64,000 nt of DNA, from assembly GCF_036588685.1 (NCBI RefSeq), contig NC_086373.1, positions 4,588,001 to 4,652,000 of the forward strand, read 5' to 3'. How positions within the stretch are numbered: the stretch's first letter is position 1; every line of letters begins with the position of its first letter. Both the position numbers and the translations under genes were made by a program. Positions 62,068-64,000 of the stretch are shown piece after piece. The stretch comes from Mytilus trossulus. Lineage: Eukaryota; Mollusca; Bivalvia; Mytilida; Mytilidae. Under the pieces are notes generated by a model. It saw only the letters and a list, made by a program, of their open reading frames with translations, was not told where the DNA came from and ran no database searches.

Positions 62068-64000
62068 TTAGTTCTGTAAACCTGTCATTTTGAAAGTCCA
62101 CGCCCATTTACATGGAACAGTTTTCACAGACAGGGGTGGTATCTGTATATTGATGCCTTTCCCACCAGCCCCTGCTGTCCACATTAACTTGTCAGGATAT
62201 CCCAACATGGTGACAGTTGTATCACTAGATGTTATAGGTGCTCCAAGTTTTACCAAGTTATTGTCCGGCCATTCCAGAAGTATAGAATAAACATCAGTTT
62301 CTGTAGCTCCCTTCTTCATTGTATACCTAGAAAAAATGTTTTGATTATTGTATATAATTTGAATTTTAAAGACAACAAATACTACCGGTACTATGGTAAC
62401 ACGATGCAAGTTGATGTCTATAAAAACATTACATACAGAAATAACAAAAAACACCTCTGAATGTTTGTCTCAAAATTTCCATTGTCACATTTTAGCCATT
62501 GTAAGAGCAGATTTTGAGATTTAATAGGTAAAAGGCATATATACAATTTCTCCAGAAAAGTGTGAGTTCCTATGTGTAGAGTCTTGCTGAGATATTTGTT
62601 TACTCAAGTGATCAACTGTATATGGTTGATTCTACATCAGTAAACAATTTCTACATACCACACATTTTTAACTACAGTGTCATTCTGATGGACCCAGGGT
62701 CTAGTTCCATAGATCCCATCTCCATTTACACGTAGCCATTGTCCCATCCTACGGAGTCTTTCTTGATATAGAGGACTTATTGTTCCGTATTTTGTAGGAC
62801 CAACACTCATCAGCATATTACCTCCACAGCTAAATACAGATATTGGAATATATTGTACATAAATTTATACTTATTGGAACTAAATGAGATATGTAATGGG
62901 CAAATGAAGTAATCAAAATGATTGTGCAAATAAAGAGGTCATTATATCAGTAAATACACAAAAAGAGAAAAATATTTTCAAAATTGTCTTCTGGATGCTG
63001 TCAGTAAATCAGGAAAATAATATGTCCAGTTTCTTAAAATTCCAATAATATTAGACAAAGTTATGGGACTAAAACACCTTAACCTAACTGTTGACAATGT
63101 CAGCAAATCTGTCAACAGAACATAATATTGTGGTGCTTTTACCACTGTTATCTAACAAGAAACACTGTTTTCTAACAGGAATAAAATATTTGGACTTTAT
63201 ACTAGCATGAAAACATTTAAGGATGCGTAAGTGCTTAATTTATTACCTGACAGTAGAAATAAGCTGAGATAGAAGCTGCTCTATTGTTAGGAAATCTTCA
63301 ATCCTAGCATTTCTGCGGAATCCCCAGGAAAATTTGTCTATTGTCATAGCATTCTCCCATTTGTGTTTCTGCAACTTGCCTTTTAAAAATCATAAAATAC
63401 AAATATATTTAGTTTTCAAATAAACCCATTATTCTTATTCTTCTAAAAGTGAAACTGGAAGTTGAACAATGACTGCTATTCTTCTTTGATCACCTTCCAT
63501 GTAAATAATTTTTCAGCTGTTTAAATAAACAGTTTCAATTTCATTCAATTATCTTGGAATAGTACTGTGGATTTATTATTATTCGTTGGATACCAATTTT
63601 CCTGGTTTTCGTGAGTAGAAATCAAAATGTTCAACAAATTACACATTTTATATAGCTTTGTATACAGAGATTGGCAAAACCAGGGCAGGTAATCAAATAC
63701 TCACAAAAAAGTAGATTTTCCTCAATCCACGAAAATTGATACCAATTAAGAAAATAAATGAATCCACAGTAAATGAAAACAAGAGGCAGAAGATACCAAG
63801 GCACATTCAAAACTACAAAGTTGAGGAGTAATTCACAATGCCATGGCAAAATAAGGGGAAAAAAGATAAGAAAAAAAACAAAACAAACAAAGCTTCAAAA
63901 TGCTATATTGAAAACTAAAGAAAATAAGCATATAACACATTAATATTGTATATACCTGGATTATATCTATCAGTACATGAAAAAAATCCACCATGTTTAC
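62068..64000 (-). CDS. Alpha-L-fucosidase copy E (GH29), 5' part beyond window, exons 5-8
   Basis: C-terminal half of a GH29 alpha-L-fucosidase. Exons in transcription order: 63956-64000 (exon 5, continuing past the edge), 63247-63379, 62659-62829, 62068-62326. The encoded blocks are [35 protein letters not shown] and a C-terminal beta domain ending [12 protein letters not shown], nearly the same as in copy D. Exon 8 is 259 bases, as in D, against 262 in A-C, so D and E form one subgroup. All visible introns are GT-AG. The nucleophile exon is outside the window, so activity cannot be judged here. Confidence 0.93.
63565..63769. mobile_element. Short TA-flanked MITE, copy 2
   Basis: 205 bp with ends CTGTGGATTTATT and AATGAATCCACAG, flanked on both sides by TA (63563-63564 and 63770-63771), as for Tc1/mariner-type elements. 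It lies in intron 5 of fucosidase E. Confidence 0.8.

Overview
The window looks like AT-rich genomic DNA from a bivalve mollusc, most likely a mussel (Mytilus-like). Genes are split into short exons with GT-AG (and some GC-AG) introns, there are no operons, and dispersed repeats are dense. The repeats include LINEs, MITEs with terminal inverted repeats, tRNA-derived SINEs, a pearl-like tandem repeat element and hammerhead-ribozyme elements. The species assignment is inference from repeat style, not from a database match.

The only host genes I can support are five paralogues of a secreted GH29 alpha-L-fucosidase, here called A to E. A (336-4889, +) lacks its first exon, which lies left of the window. 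B (9717-23128, -), C (25505-31588, +) and D (43901-48657, -) are complete eight-exon genes encoding 462, 458 and 456 residues. E (62068-64000, -) runs off the right end. Exon lengths are almost invariant between copies (107, 131, 137 or 134, 98, 133, 171, 262 or 259 bases for exons 2 to 8), so all descend from one eight-exon ancestor. The layout is A> <B C> <D <E: convergent, divergent, convergent, tandem. D keeps the classical fucose pocket (HWG, KHHEG, WSDGDWE). A, B and C keep the nucleophile Asp but have lost the second pocket His and the GDWE loop, and B has also lost the His of the N-terminal IHWG motif. The cluster therefore probably mixes true fucosidases with specialised or catalytically weakened relatives.

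Regions by position: 1-335 is intron of A. 4890-9716, between A and B, holds repeats only. 9717-23128 is gene B, swollen by a 6.3-kb first intron that contains a TTAA-flanked MITE, an array of four 577-bp tandem repeats and a 1.5-kb TAA-flanked MITE. 23129-25504 is the divergent B/C upstream region. 31589-43900, between C and D, has repeats, a reverse-transcriptase relic and a 3.6-kb LINE with a 59-bp target duplication. 48658-59770, between D and E, has a 5.2-kb LINE and more repeats. About 2.3-2.4 kb downstream of the D and E stop codons is collinear between the two copies and may be long 3'UTR.

The most interesting signal is not protein-coding. Every full 577-bp unit at 18202-20508 carries a sequence that folds as a complete type I hammerhead self-cleaving ribozyme. 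Three dispersed elements (58772-58815 and 59488-59531 on +, 931-974 on -) carry related hammerheads whose stems I, II and III covary, and a fourth (55402-55440, -) is a truncated remnant. Tandem units with one ribozyme each are the layout of retrozymes, which would be expected to give unit-length, possibly circular, RNAs of 577 nt.
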